Of a DNA stretch of 64,000 nucleotides, positions 49,301-60,091 are shown in pieces. Location of the stretch: NCBI GenBank assembly GCA_038501195.1, contig JBBPUQ010000011.1, positions 1,178,001 to 1,242,000 of the forward strand. Direction: 5' to 3'. This stretch comes from Nemania diffusa. Lineage: Eukaryota > Ascomycota > Sordariomycetes > Xylariales > Xylariaceae. The notes beneath the pieces were generated by a model that saw nothing but the letters and a program-made list of their open reading frames with translations, was not told where the DNA came from and did no database searches. The number at the start of each line of letters is the position of its first letter. The first letter of the stretch is position 1. A program made the position numbers and the translations under genes.

Positions 49301-49319
49301 TTGTGACAAATCCCCCTAG
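46312..49319 (+). CDS. Zinc-finger-like and ankyrin-repeat protein
   Basis: Two exons, 46312-46645 and 46714-49319, with a 68 nt intron, give about 979 residues. The N-terminal ~330 residues form the helical region common to fungal proteins of this kind. Residues ~334-504 hold Cys/His-rich segments reminiscent of degenerate C2H2 fingers (VQCPYCLMSL, DEDLKPYCCLFPECTED, EWKSHMALTHSRDWPRKV, RFVCPLCEQ, ELLFDHIASHIKSL). A linker leads to ten ankyrin repeats (~641-975) with the motif GRTPLSWAA..GH..VV.LLLEKG..IE. Most repeats are close to consensus and several share long near-identical DNA stretches, so the array has expanded or been homogenised recently. Proteins of this architecture are abundant and variable in fungi and are often compared with NLR-type self/non-self sensors; no NACHT or NB-ARC domain is present here. 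Function unknown. Confidence 0.9.
48300..49300 (+). repeat. Ankyrin-encoding tandem repeats, unit about 102 bp
   Basis: The coding DNA repeats in units of about 34 codons. The words GGCCGGACACCGCT and GGGCAGCTGCG recur at regular spacing in the second half, showing similarity at DNA level and not only protein level. Confidence 0.8.
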
Positions 49320-49556
49320 ACTAAAACTTAGTCTTTCACTTTATATTATTCATATTGCCTTCAGCCTTCAAATATAATAACAAAACTTCCGGAGATATCT
49401 AGTCGTGTAAACCCTACGAACCGCTTGTGTTATAAATCCAGGAGTTATGTAACAGAGCCAGCATATGCACTACTACCGTAAATTCAATTTCCCAACTGAC
49501 AGTCTCCTATCTTACCGGTTTATCTTGGGAATTATACCAGGCGTTGACGTCGAGCC

Positions 49557-50786
49557 CTAGAGCTTGAGGCTCTTAAGAGGGGCGTCAAACTTATCTAATT
49601 CATCACCCCAAGGGATGCCTGCCTGCGCGCCCATCGCCTGGATGGTAATTGCAGCAGCTTTATTTGCGCGGACAACAGCACTCCTAATATCCCATTCCTT
49701 TTTAGCCTTCTGGCGTAGATATGCAGCAGCATACGCCCCCGTGAAGGTATCACTAAAAAGCACAGTGAGTAAAGCATCCCAAGATCTTACAGACTTAAGA
49801 ACTTACCCTGCACCAGTGGTATCTACCACCTCAACATCAAACGCAAGGCAGTGGCCCTTCTCTTCCGAGGTAGCATAAAATGCGCCCTTCGCACCCAGAG
49901 TTATTACTACATTCTGGACGCCGCGCTCAATAAATTCTTGAGCGATAATAGGCCAGGTTCCTTCATTGACCTCATCCCTGTTGCGGCCTGACATAATAGC
50001 TGCTTCCGACTCGTTGACTAACAAATGGGTGATATGCCTGTAAGTGTGCTCAAAAATGGGGGTTGCAGGCGCTGCGTTTAGGCAAAAGTCAATATTCGCC
50101 TTGCTGGCAGTCTCGATCATTTCCTCGACAACTTCCTTGTCGATTTCCATCTGAGCCACAACGAGGTCCGGTCGAATGCCCCCTCCAAGGTCTTCTGGTC
50201 TCATGAAGTCTTCTTTTTTCCAAGTGGCTGTCGCACCTAGCGTAAAAAGGCATCTATTCTCGCGTGTGTGCTGATCTATCATAACGAAGCAGATGCTCGT
50301 GCGTGTATGTGCTACTGTAACGATGCCTGAAACATCAACACCATCTTTGCTTAGCTTGGCAATGAACTCCTCCCCGTATCGATCGTCGCCAACCGCACCG
50401 ATCATCTTGACCTGGACGTTGTCTTCATAGTCATCGTTGGCGCTAGGTTGCTCTAACGTCAGCAGAGGCTGGACTTGATCTGGCTTTGCATGGGGACTAT
50501 CCGTCGATTTTTGCAATTCTTGATCCTTTGCGGCTCTGTCTGATGACTTCTTGTGACAGGCTCGGTAGGTTGCAATTGCCGAGTTCGCGCCTTTGCCTCC
50601 CAATGCTTCCAGATACTCGTTCGCAAGCACACTCTCGCCCTGGTTTGGGACACGGTTGGCGATCATGATCAAATCAGCATCTAGTCCTCCAATGATGGAA
50701 ATTGTCTTTGAGGCCATTCTTGGTCTATTTAGGTGGTGTCTCTGGATTATGACCGAACTAGTTGAGAGCTCTTGCTGGTTGTTCAT
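49557..50786 (-). CDS. Ribokinase (PfkB family)
   Basis: Exons 50786-49807 and 49752-49557 with a 54 nt intron give 391 residues. The second ATG at 50717 (MASKTISIIGG) would give 368 and fits the family start better, so the first 23 residues are doubtful. Ribokinase phosphorylates D-ribose to ribose-5-phosphate in the cytosol. Visible motifs are the N-terminal GGLDADLI, the substrate loop LGGKGANSA, IGAVGDDRYGEEF, NAAPATP, the VNESEA motif, and the catalytic anion hole VVDTTGAGDTFTGAY, which is split exactly by the intron. An insertion of about 40 polar residues (from HKKSSDRAAKDQE) separates two conserved blocks and is common in fungal forms. No gene lies within 200 bases of its 3' end except the convergent ankyrin gene. 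Confidence 0.92.
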
Positions 50787-53700
50787 GAGGTTCGATGAGA
50801 GGAGGCGATTTAAATTGTACGTAATATGGAAATGAGGTGCCTAGGTGGTTTGGGATTCACGATAAGGGGTGCTCTTATACATCGCTCCGTCGCGCGTCCC
50901 TACACAAGATCAAATCTCTTTTTCCACGAGCACCGCCAAAGGGAAAGCGAAAAGCCATTCGAACAGTGTGCGGGGAAAATCGGTGATCCGTAACATTTCA
51001 TTAATTTTGCCAAACAGCTAAGTGATCTGTAGAATTAGGGCCAGGAGATTGTGTAACCTCAATCTCCAACAGTCTAGAGCTTGTGCGATACTAGAACACG
51101 TCATCTTGAAAATTCTAAGCATGCGAATAACGATAGACAACTCAAATTATATAAAAGAAAATTGCAAGTTCTTATTAGGGCGCTCTCATTATAGTTGTGC
51201 GAGAGCTGTGGTTATACGAGGAGTGATAGAACAAATAACCTACTCTCCTTGAGGGGGCGGTATACACACTGCCCGCCATACCTCTGACCACAAACAAAGT
51301 CTACTATTTTATTTTACAACCTAGCTCCCGTTTACGCTCATATAAGAGGCCTATAAGGCGGGTAGGCTGGCGATCAACTTTCTCTTGCGATCTCCGCCAC
51401 CTTAAACGCCTATAAAAAGGTTTCAGGAGTAGGCAAGAGGCGATAGATACGGACCTGAAGCAATTTAGAAATATCTTCTACGCAGTATAAGACATCCTGC
51501 ATAATCCGTGAAAAAGCGATAATCGTTCATTTTCATAAGTTCAGTATCAGACGTTTCTCTATAGAGTCGTACTTGTGCGTGACCTACTTTGTCGCCAGTT
51601 ACAGACCATTAGCTCCACCATACAGTTCCGGTCCAGTCGAAACCTATAATAAAAGAATACTAACAGTGGGCACTCTCGTTATGTTCTCAGCGACACCATT
51701 TTCGAGCTTCTCAGTGTGGTCAGCATTTATATCATTTCCAAACAAGGTAGGCTTTATGCCCCTTTTCTACTCATTCGGGAAGGGAATATGGTTCATGAGT
51801 ACGACCTCTCCTCTATCTTACACGTATTTGAACAACCCTTGCAACTCTCGACGGTCTCTTTTCTTACCGAGGTTCGCAGTAAGTCAGTTTATTTTTTAAG
51901 TGCTGTTATCATCTTGATGAGTAATACACCTGAGATCCATAGAAACATCGAGAGAAAACGTTAGTCATCATGCCAAGTCCATACTTTCCTACCCAAGGAC
52001 TTTCTTGTACAGGGTATTAATGAAAGTGGGTGTGCACGGCTTTCACCGTACCAAGCTGCTGGGTCGTGGGGGTCTTACCTCCTTAGTAGGGCTTTCCAAT
52101 ATGGGATGCTCGACTAATCAGCTTAGCTCGATTCACTTGATAACCAGTTAGGCGTCCGGTGGATCTATGTATTTTAGTACGTATCATTAGATACAAGAAT
52201 CGAGTATACTCACTTAGACTCTATTAAGCATGTTCTCACCCGCAGGCATTGTGGCTGAGAAGGGTATGCCATCACGGCCTATTCTTAGACGCCGTTATTG
52301 CCCACATGAAGGGCGTTGCTCTCAGGCCCTATTTAGTCAGCATGGCGGCTTAGTGAGAGAATATGATGGAATGAAAACTTTTCGACTGTGGATTTTAGCT
52401 TACCTGGTGATATGCTTAGTCTATCTATCAACAACGAGGTTCGGGGTCCTAAATACTGTTTCCTCTCGTTTGTCGAAATAGCCGTACTTTGACATCGACC
52501 TAGTGGGAGCCCTAGAACTCTTCAACGATTGTCTAAATAACGTCGTATTTTTAACTACGTCTTTTACAAAATGAACGGGAAACTAATCTCAGCTTAGCAG
52601 AAACCTAGGATAGAAATAGCTATACGTTAATGACGGAAGGTTCATCTTAAACTCCATAATACTCTGTATATTTAGAGAATACTTCATTACAGTCAATATT
52701 ATGTGACGAGTCATTCATGCAAGCGTCGTCAAGCACACGATTTCATACTACATCGAGACAATTGAAAAAAAAATAGCTTTGAGAGGTAGAGACTCAAATC
52801 TTTGAACGCAAATAAATAGCTGCTTGACAGTAAGTAGAACAACCTTCGAATAGTGGTGATTCCCTATTATCCCCCAATCATATTAAAGGCATAATTAAAG
52901 ACATCACAGGTATTAACTCCTCAGTCAATAATTCTAGGCTACCTAATGCAACGTTGATCCAATTATATGGGGCCCTAGAGACCGCAACCACTGACCTGGT
53001 AGCGGAAGGACTGCGCTGTTATACTAACATGCGCATATTTTATTGTATGTTAGAAAATATGACAGTGGCTTGAAGTCGAGGCTGACCTCAGCGTATAGAT
53101 ATGTTCGTTGAAAAGGATTCCTATGATTCCTACTCAACCTGGAGATATCCGAAACGAACTACACAGGTCAGATAGGACTTGCTTGTATGTATACTTAAAC
53201 TAGATAGGTTTTCAACAAAAGAACATTCGCCGACTCTATTATCATATCTAGGGGGCCAGCTGGCACTCCGTACGTATCTACTTTGAAGCGGGGATTTTCT
53301 GTAACGCTTTCTACTATATACTGCGCGGAGTAGATAAAAAAAATGGCGTTAGGCTTCAAGTGAGGCACATCATCCAACACCTACTTCGTATATCATCAAC
53401 CCAAGACCAATCCCCGAGCGAGCCAATACAGCTAGCTGAGACTAGCACGACAAGCCTGCCGCTAATCCCACACTAACGTAGGGCTGACTACCTATCGATC
53501 CTTCGGCTGCACTTGTGGAGAGGGATCACAGCAAGGAATGTTGCAGTATCGATCTACCTATGTAGATAGAAAATGTAACCCACTATCTACGATCGGCCGG
53601 GTGCAACACTGATAATCGACCGCCTTGTCAGACGTTTGCGCACGGTCTAGTCTAAGTATTACATAGTGTATTTGGCTTACATAGTCTAATGTCAGATGCT

Positions 53701-53811
53701 CATGAGATAGTAGCAAGCATCGGGGCGCAAAGAATCGGAAATAAGATATAAGAATCGGCTTAATTCGAAGCCGCATGCGTTGGAAATTAGACCTCGGTAG
53801 GATAGGTAGTC
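50787..53811. other. Gene-poor spacer of 3 kb
   Basis: Overlapping plus-strand frames at 51573-51964 (82-108 codons) and 52230-52481 (83 codons) and a minus-strand 61-codon frame at 53195-53380 were inspected. None shows a domain I recognise. Composition is A+T-rich throughout. Confidence 0.4.
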
Positions 53812-54306
53812 ATGTCGGCATGCTCCTCCAAGGTTAAGGATGTTAGGCACTATGGAAGTTTCCGCGATACCTTACCCTGTGCAAAGTCTTACCCTGTACA
53901 AAGTCCTGGGTACCTATTCCAGCTGGACCCTCTTCACCGCTTTTTAGAACGCCTTAATGATTATTACACTACACCCCCACCACTTCCACGACCTCTACCG
54001 TTGCGAATCGAGCACCGCAAGCGAGCCCCCAACCTAACCCGCGAGCAAAAAGTCAAAATCAAGACGGTACGGGATGCTACTGGTCGAACATACGAGGCGA
54101 TCGTAGCGAAGCGAGGCTATATGGTGACTCTAACAGGTCTAGTGGACTTCCAACTACCTAGTCACACCCAAGAAACCGAAAAGAAAGGTTGCCACAGCCA
54201 CGTCTACACGGAAACTATATCGAATTATGCCTCGGGCGAAAATACTAACCAGCGAAAGGTGTCGTGGCCTCGCCTACCGCTCGCCGTGCCAGGTTTTAGC
54301 TCATAG
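53812..54306 (+). pseudogene. Relic of a Tc1/mariner transposase N-terminus
   Basis: An open frame of 164 codons. Its middle, HRKRAPNLTREQKVKIKTV then RDATGRTYEAIVAKRGY, matches the helix-turn-helix start of fungal Tc1-type transposases, and ENTNQRKVSWPRLP resembles the SxxNRRMSWxQL segment that follows the linker. The DDE/D catalytic domain is missing: the frame stops at 54306 and nothing resembling it follows. No terminal inverted repeats were found. An imperfect 17 bp tandem repeat (TTACCCTGTGCAAAGTC) lies inside the frame at 53873-53906. Probably a truncated remnant; a retained DNA-binding protein is less likely. Confidence 0.55.
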
Positions 54307-56856
54307 AAGTAGCGCGCAGATGTAGCTCGTCTGGCTTTCGCGGCGGGCGCGCGACGCGCTAGCTAATTAGGCAAACGAGAGAAGCCCGACAGCCTGCGTA
54401 CGGAACCGCAGCGCCTTCTTAGACGAAGTTGTGGGCGCATGTGAAACCCATGTGAAAGACGTGGGTGACGATGCGCGAAGAACGAGCGTATCGTCTGCAT
54501 ATGCCCTAGTACGTGAACGGTCGCGGGGGTGGATGATCTGGGGTATGATTCGAGGGACTGCCAAGGACCCGTTTTGCAATCTAGTTCGGGAAGGGAGGGG
54601 AGAGTAGGTGAGAGAGAGAGAGAGAGAGTACTTTGATATCATCGTCATCCTCGTCTGTTAGTTCGGCGTGTCCTCCAGCAGGATAACGTGCGCCTGGCTA
54701 TGCCTCGGGAATGACTGAGGATCTGCTACGGTGGTTTGGGATTATCATATTCACCTTTCGCCTATTGAAAACGTGTGATTCGGTATGAAAGTCTGGTTGT
54801 ACACCAACTATAAGCTACAGAGCCTACCAATGGAAGATCTTCACAGGGCTATGGAGCAGGCTTAGTTAGCAGTGCACTTATATCTATTGGCTGCAAATAT
54901 GCCAAAGCGGCTCCACGAAGTAATCGCTCACGAGGGCGATTTAACAAGCCAATAGGTTTTATAGGTTATCAGGCATATATGTAGATATAATAATCAATTT
55001 AGTGTAGCTATTTATTTATGTTGCTCCGCGCCCGTTCCGTACGGCGTAGATAGACGAGTCTAATCTACGCCCTAGCGCGATGGTGGCTAGGTCACCGACC
55101 GGGAACACGTCTATCCGTCTCTATAGACGTCGTTGGTCGAACACCGTTGGCTTACCATATTGTCTTCTATTGCCTTCGGATCCGAGATGGCTAGATATCT
55201 ATCAGGTAGTTATTCCCTAAAACCCATGACCTTGGCACTAGCCCTAGCACGTGGTTGCTGAGAGGAAACAAGTGTTTGACTAGAGCTTGCTAGTGCTCTC
55301 ATACTTCCTGATATAGATAATGTTTACATGTGTGATAGTGCAGGCTAGTGGCAAAGTCTCACCGCTAAGACGACGAGGGAAAGCAGAGCGTAATCGGCTT
55401 ATAGCTCTCCCTGCCCACATTGTGTTGTGAGATAATCGTCATATCAGGAAAGCTGCATAGGTGATGATCTTGCTTATCAAAGCCGGATATTTCCTGAGAG
55501 AAAAAAAATTTTCATTTGGAAAAAACTTGATTGATACTACGATCATAACATCCTACATATGCGGACGGCTCGCAAAGTCATGCAAAGTTATCGAGATGGC
55601 AGGCCAGCAGACCTAATGCATGGCATGGCAGTCGATGCCGGCGGCGTTAGATAGAGTTGCCGTGCATATGCAATGCGAGGAGCAGGCAGGCATGTTACAG
55701 CGTAGGGCTGACGAATGAGAAGCGCCCAACACGCCAGCAGGCATGTCAGATGGGAATAGTTCGTAGATTAGTCTAGATAGGTAGTACCTACACAAACAGA
55801 CAGACTGACAGACAGGTAGATACTTGAGAGGTAGGTTCCTACCTGATAAGCAAAAACGAACTGCGCGCCGAGAAAGAATGCCTGTGCCGGCCAAGCCACG
55901 CGCCTACGTACAATCCTTATCTATCTGCCTACGACGTGCCAAGTACATAGATACCCCGAAGACGAACGCGGACTTGTGCGCGCGCACTAGGTAGACTAGG
56001 CAGTTCCATCGTCGCCCGCTAAAAAGTGACCGGTCCCGACGCCTCGGGTCACCAAGGGCGCGTGGGCCCTGCGTGGCTGTGCGCCGCGGCGCTGGCGGAT
56101 GGATGTCTGGGCTTGCGTAAGGCCGTCTGCTGGGCGGTGAGCACAGCGACTGTACTATACGCATGCGTACACGAAACACCAATACCGAGCCAGGTGCGCG
56201 CGCAAGACTGCCCGCGGTCCGAAGGGCGCAGAAGTGTCGGAGCGGATCGGATGGGACGGTGATCGGCTCGATTGCTTACGCAGCCCTCCCTGCTTAACTC
56301 TATTGTATCTGACACACTTCCTCCTGTCGCTCGCTTAATGGGGGAAAGACCCTGTGCTGACGGAAACGGGGAAATAGTGTGCGAAGAAGGGCTCGGAGAT
56401 GGCCGACGGCGTTAGAGTTTTGTTGGGTGGGTATTTTGAGGCACGAGCATCGGCAGACATTGTGAGGGAGTGGGAGGGGGATCTTATGATTTCAGTCACT
56501 GATCGGGGATAAATCATGGTACGGAGGATGAATGTTCAATTTAGAGGGGTTCGGATAGATTTTGTAGAGTGTCAAAGCTATGACTAGTATTACCACTAAA
56601 ATGCCTGTTGCCTCCTGAAAATGAAAAAAAACCGCCTTGCCCCAGACGCCGTGTATGCTGAGGGTCCACGATATGCTATGTAAAAAGAAATGGTGATGGT
56701 GATGGTGATGGCTAGTTAAGGGTGATGATGTAGAGACCAAGTGCCGCAAGGAGAAGAAGTAGGTAGAGGAAAAAGAATCAAAAACCCGCAACACCGTATA
56801 CTATGCAGTAGATAACCCCCAGTTGACCAGAAAATATGCAATAATTAAGATGTAAA
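54307..56856. other. Intergenic with simple repeats
   Basis: Contains a (GA)n run at about 54611-54628, CAGACAGACTGACAGACAGG-like tandem words around 55794-55814, and (GATGGT)n at about 56694-56712. Short frames, including a GTG-initiated one at 56492-56794 over the (GATGGT)n run, are not convincing. The stretch at 55900-56300 is GC-rich, but no gene was recognised. Confidence 0.4.
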
Positions 56857-57666
56857 TCAGAACTCCTTAGCCGGCAGCACGAACCGGACCTTCTTCCTGG
56901 GCTTTGCAGCCGGTATATCTATAGGTTGAGTCTTCTTCTCCAAGCCGTCATCGAGATCCTCGATGCTGAGTCCCATCTCGCTTCTTGTTTCCTTCTCGGG
57001 TTCCTCGTCTATGGACCAGACGTCAGGACTGGGCTCACGCCAGGAGTGTCGCCGCTGTAGCGTGCGATGCGCGGGCCTTCCCCGAATAACATGGCGAGGT
57101 GGCGGCGTAAAGCGTTTGGCTAGGCGCCCTTTGGGCGAGCCAACGTGGAATGATGGTGAAAGGAGGGCATCGGTAGTTTGAGATACGGCATGGCTGGGAG
57201 AGCCGTGTCGAGGGTGATCAAAATAGTCGTCGAGACCGAACGGGAGCGACTTCTGAGGGGTGAATCGTATATAGTCCTCTTCATCGTCGTCTTCGTCTTC
57301 GTCATCGTTCTCGCGGATGTTACAATCCGCTGCTTTGCTTCTGGCCTTGTACCGCCTGAGACCGTCGAGTGTGGAAGGGCTCACACTCCGAACAATCTGA
57401 CGGGGGCTATTTGAGTCCTCGATGCCCGCATCGAAGTCGAACTCGAACTCCAGCTCATCATCTCCGGGGCTGGCGGGTGTTAAAAAGTATTTGAGAGGGT
57501 TCTCAGGCCTTGCGGGGATGTCGATGTCTTCATCATCCGTAGAAAGGCCGTCCTTGTCCTCATCGAGTGCCGGCGGGATTCGGCTTGGGCTTGAAGGCCA
57601 CAACCCGCTCGGCGGCCATGATTGCCGGTGCACTGCATTAAGTGCATCTGATGGTAGGAGAGGCAT
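56857..57666 (-). CDS. Acidic fungal protein with RVxF-like C-terminus, unknown function
   Basis: A single exon of 269 codons from ATG 57666. No enzymatic domain is visible. The protein is largely disordered: an N-terminal Pro/Ser/Asp-rich part (DEDKDGLSTDDEDIDIPARP), an acidic block (EFEFDFDAG; NDDEDEDDDEEDYIRFTPQ), a motif FGLDDYFDHPRHGSPS, then a basic Arg-rich part (RHVIRGRPAHRTLQRRHSWR) and an acidic helix (GLSIEDLDDGLE). It ends KPRKKVRFVLPAKEF. KKVRF fits the RVxF docking motif for protein phosphatase 1, so a PP1-regulatory role is possible but is inference only. Coding bias and the sensible composition over the full frame support a real gene. Confidence 0.7.
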   Translation of the reverse strand: MPLLPSDALNAVHRQSWPPSGLWPSSPSRIPPALDEDKDGLSTDDEDIDIPARPENPLKYFLTPASPGDDELEFEFDFDAGIEDSNSPRQIVRSVSPSTLDGLRRYKARSKAADCNIRENDDEDEDDDEEDYIRFTPQKSLPFGLDDYFDHPRHGSPSHAVSQTTDALLSPSFHVGSPKGRLAKRFTPPPRHVIRGRPAHRTLQRRHSWREPSPDVWSIDEEPEKETRSEMGLSIEDLDDGLEKKTQPIDIPAAKPRKKVRFVLPAKEF

Positions 57667-59863
57667 GTTGGTTGATTGCAATAAAGCTTATTAACGTAGA
57701 GATCCTTGATAGTGATAGTAGGGTCCTCAGTATCGTTTCAAGCTAGGATAGCTTGAATAATTCACAAGTCGGTAGAGAGCTCAGTCTCCTTATAAATGTA
57801 AAGCTTCTCGAGAGTGCCGGGCCCAAGCCGGCTCAAAAGCGAGAAGTGTAGTGAAAGCTTTAGAAGGAAATATGTCGAAGCCTTGAGCCAAAAGTGACAA
57901 GTCTTAGTAACATGAAAAGATAAAATGCAGCAGCAAGGCCAGATATATATATTTTGCCATAGGCAGAAGGAATATGTCAGAGAAGTGGCTGGTGCCCGGT
58001 TAGTCAGTCACCTGTTGGGTTAAGAAGCTGCCTTGTGGGTTACTCGGCAAAGGTGAGGACGGTGGTCATCCCGGTCACTCAGCTGTCAAGGAGGATAGAT
58101 ATCTCAGAAATCCCCACAGACGCGACGGCCGCGCGATGAGCAACGAGCGATGAGGGGCTGACGATCCATCCATCGCTTATTGCCGTGGGCGTGCTCTTGT
58201 ACGGGTAGAATCACAGGGCGCAGGGGGGACGAAGACTCATACAGAGTACAGCGTACCAGGTATCCTGCACTCAGAGACAGAGACTGAGGGGGACTGAGGG
58301 AGCGAGATATCGTCCCAAAGCGGAATGATGCATATGGAAGAGGGTGTGCAGCCCAGAAGGGAAAACCGGGTGAGGATACGAGCGGCCACCGAGTTATGGG
58401 CCTCCTGGCAGTCAGAAAGTGACTGTTCCCCCACTTTTGTTTCTCTCGTCGCTTTTGTCAGTCTGGTTGTTCTAGGCATCTGACATGGTTGCACACCCTC
58501 TTGCGCTGCGATTTCCTGTAAATCCGTCGTAATGCTGCATCTGTATGCGACGCTGATGAGGCTCGTGAGCCCCCGTATCATTCGCTGCTGTCTTAGTGAG
58601 TCGATCGTAATGCACAGTCAAGGATCGGGGATATTGCGCATCGCTGCTGCAGCAGCGCATCCGCAGTGTACCTTGCATAAGTTGGATGCTCGACTATGCT
58701 GAGCCATTTGCATATTACCGTGGCGTGATGCGCACAACTGGCTGAATTTCCAATCAAAAGCCCGGCTGCTGCGGCAATGATGGAGGTGTGTATGTAAGTG
58801 CAGTAGACTTAATATGGCTACCTAAAAGGTATCGTAGGCTGTAGGTAGCTGTAATCCTACCCAGATAGGCATGTTATACTTCCGATGCTGTAGCCTGTAG
58901 GCATGTATGTAAGTGAACGTACAAGGGTATTCGTAAGATACATGACGAACTATACTACGTATAGTATATTTGCGCCATCTCTTACATGCTACCAAAAGAG
59001 CTAAGAGCTAGATAGATAGGAGCATGACCCCCCTTCAGTCTAACATTTTAAACAAGACACTATAAACATAGTCATTCATGATGCTAAGGTAATCGACATT
59101 TCATTAGTCAAAAGGACATGTTCAAGTTGAGATGTCCATTGTCGACATCGGGAATTGCACACCTACCTAAGTCCGTCCAGGCAGATAGGTAGAAGAGCTC
59201 AACCAAGATGAAGTGCCTTGGTTGTGCGGAGGTGGTATTCCGCCCACCCATTCGCACAGCATTCGCAGAATACCACCACCACATTCCCACCACCTTCGGT
59301 GTGACTGGGGAAACTACGGCATAATGTAACTGTGAGGGGATCTTGTTTGCCTAGGATAAACACTTGATTCGAGAATTCCGGTGCACGCAGTACATCAGGT
59401 GACAGGGCTTATCAAGAGCCTATCGCCCGATTACAACCCAAGAAGGCAGCAAGTGAATGGAGCGTTGAAGGTGAACGACCATGGCTGCTGCGAGCGATGC
59501 CCCTCACCGGGAGGATTCGGGAGTTGGATTGGACCTTGCCGGCTTGGTGTGGTTTCATGGTGACTCCCAGGCTTCCCCAGTATTTATTGTACCAGCATGC
59601 GCGAATTGTTTCCTTGCTTTTGCTGCAGAATGCGGAACGCTTTGGAGGGGTGGTCGATACCACTCGTAGTTTGACTCTTCACCAAGTTTGCGCCCACACT
59701 AGAGTCTAGACAGACACACACTTCCAGCTGGGAAACGTCGCTGACTCGTTCGCCGCGGGGCTTCGTTGATTAGCGGCACCACAAAACATGCCGCTCGCGA
59801 AAAACGCCAAAGCTCATTTTAGCAGGCGGCGAATCCATACAGGAAGCTCGTCTCTTCCTCTTG
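57667..59863. other. Intergenic, no gene recognised
   Basis: Upstream region of the acidic-protein gene, then spacer. Minus-strand frames at 58237-58678 and several small frames at 59381-59709 are overlapping and without domains. A palindrome (ATACTACGTATAGTAT) lies near 58953. Confidence 0.4.
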
Positions 59864-59971
59864 GGGCTTGTGGTTTAGTGGTATAATACTCCCTTAGCAT
59901 CTGCTGGGCTTCTTTCTCAGAAGCGCACGAGAAACTGGGAGTGGTCCGGGGTTCGATTCCCCGCGAGTCCA
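59864..59971 (+). tRNA. tRNA-Ala(AGC) with 36 nt intron
   Basis: The acceptor GGGCTTG pairs with CGAGTCC and contains the G3-U70 pair, the identity mark of tRNA-Ala; the discriminator is A. Anticodon stem CTCCC pairs with GGGAG, loop TTAGCA, intron 59900-59935, then T38; anticodon AGC. The T arm is CCGGGG TTCGATT CCCCG. The D stem has one mismatch. Confidence 0.88.
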
Positions 59972-60003
59972 ACGCTCGGTGGTTCAATTCCACCTATACC
60001 TAC
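59972..60003 (+). pseudogene. 3' half of a tRNA, orphan
   Basis: The sequence reads CGGTGGTTCAATTCCACC followed by TATACCTA, i.e. a T arm (GGTGG TTCAATT CCACC) plus one side of an acceptor stem. No 5' partner (AGGTATA) or anticodon arm lies upstream, where tRNA-Ala ends directly. It is a tRNA fragment or the scar of an insertion or rearrangement. Confidence 0.5.
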
Positions 60004-60010
60004 GATTTTC

Positions 60011-60091
60011 TCCGAATTGGTGTAGTGGCTAACATTTGACGCTCTCATAACCGGTGCCGTCAAGCCCGGGGTTCGATTCCCCGATTCGGAG
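60011..60091 (+). tRNA. tRNA-Glu(CTC) with 9 nt intron
   Basis: The acceptor TCCGAAT pairs perfectly with ATTCGGA; discriminator G. Anticodon stem TGACG pairs with CGTCA. The loop CTCTCA, then a 9 nt insert (TAACCGGTG) after base 37, then C gives anticodon CTC. The T arm is CGGGG TTCGATT CCCCG. The body matches eukaryotic tRNA-Glu. A T4 run at 60104-60107 could terminate Pol III. Confidence 0.82.

Noticed and set aside
56492..56794. Possible small membrane protein with a His run
   Set aside because: The frame starts with GTG, and the His run is just a (GATGGT)n microsatellite read in antisense.
60011..60091. Reading the second clustered tRNA as tRNA-Met (CTCATAA loop)
   Set aside because: The stem for a CAT anticodon does not pair; TGACG/CGTCA with anticodon CTC pairs fully and the body and G73 match tRNA-Glu.
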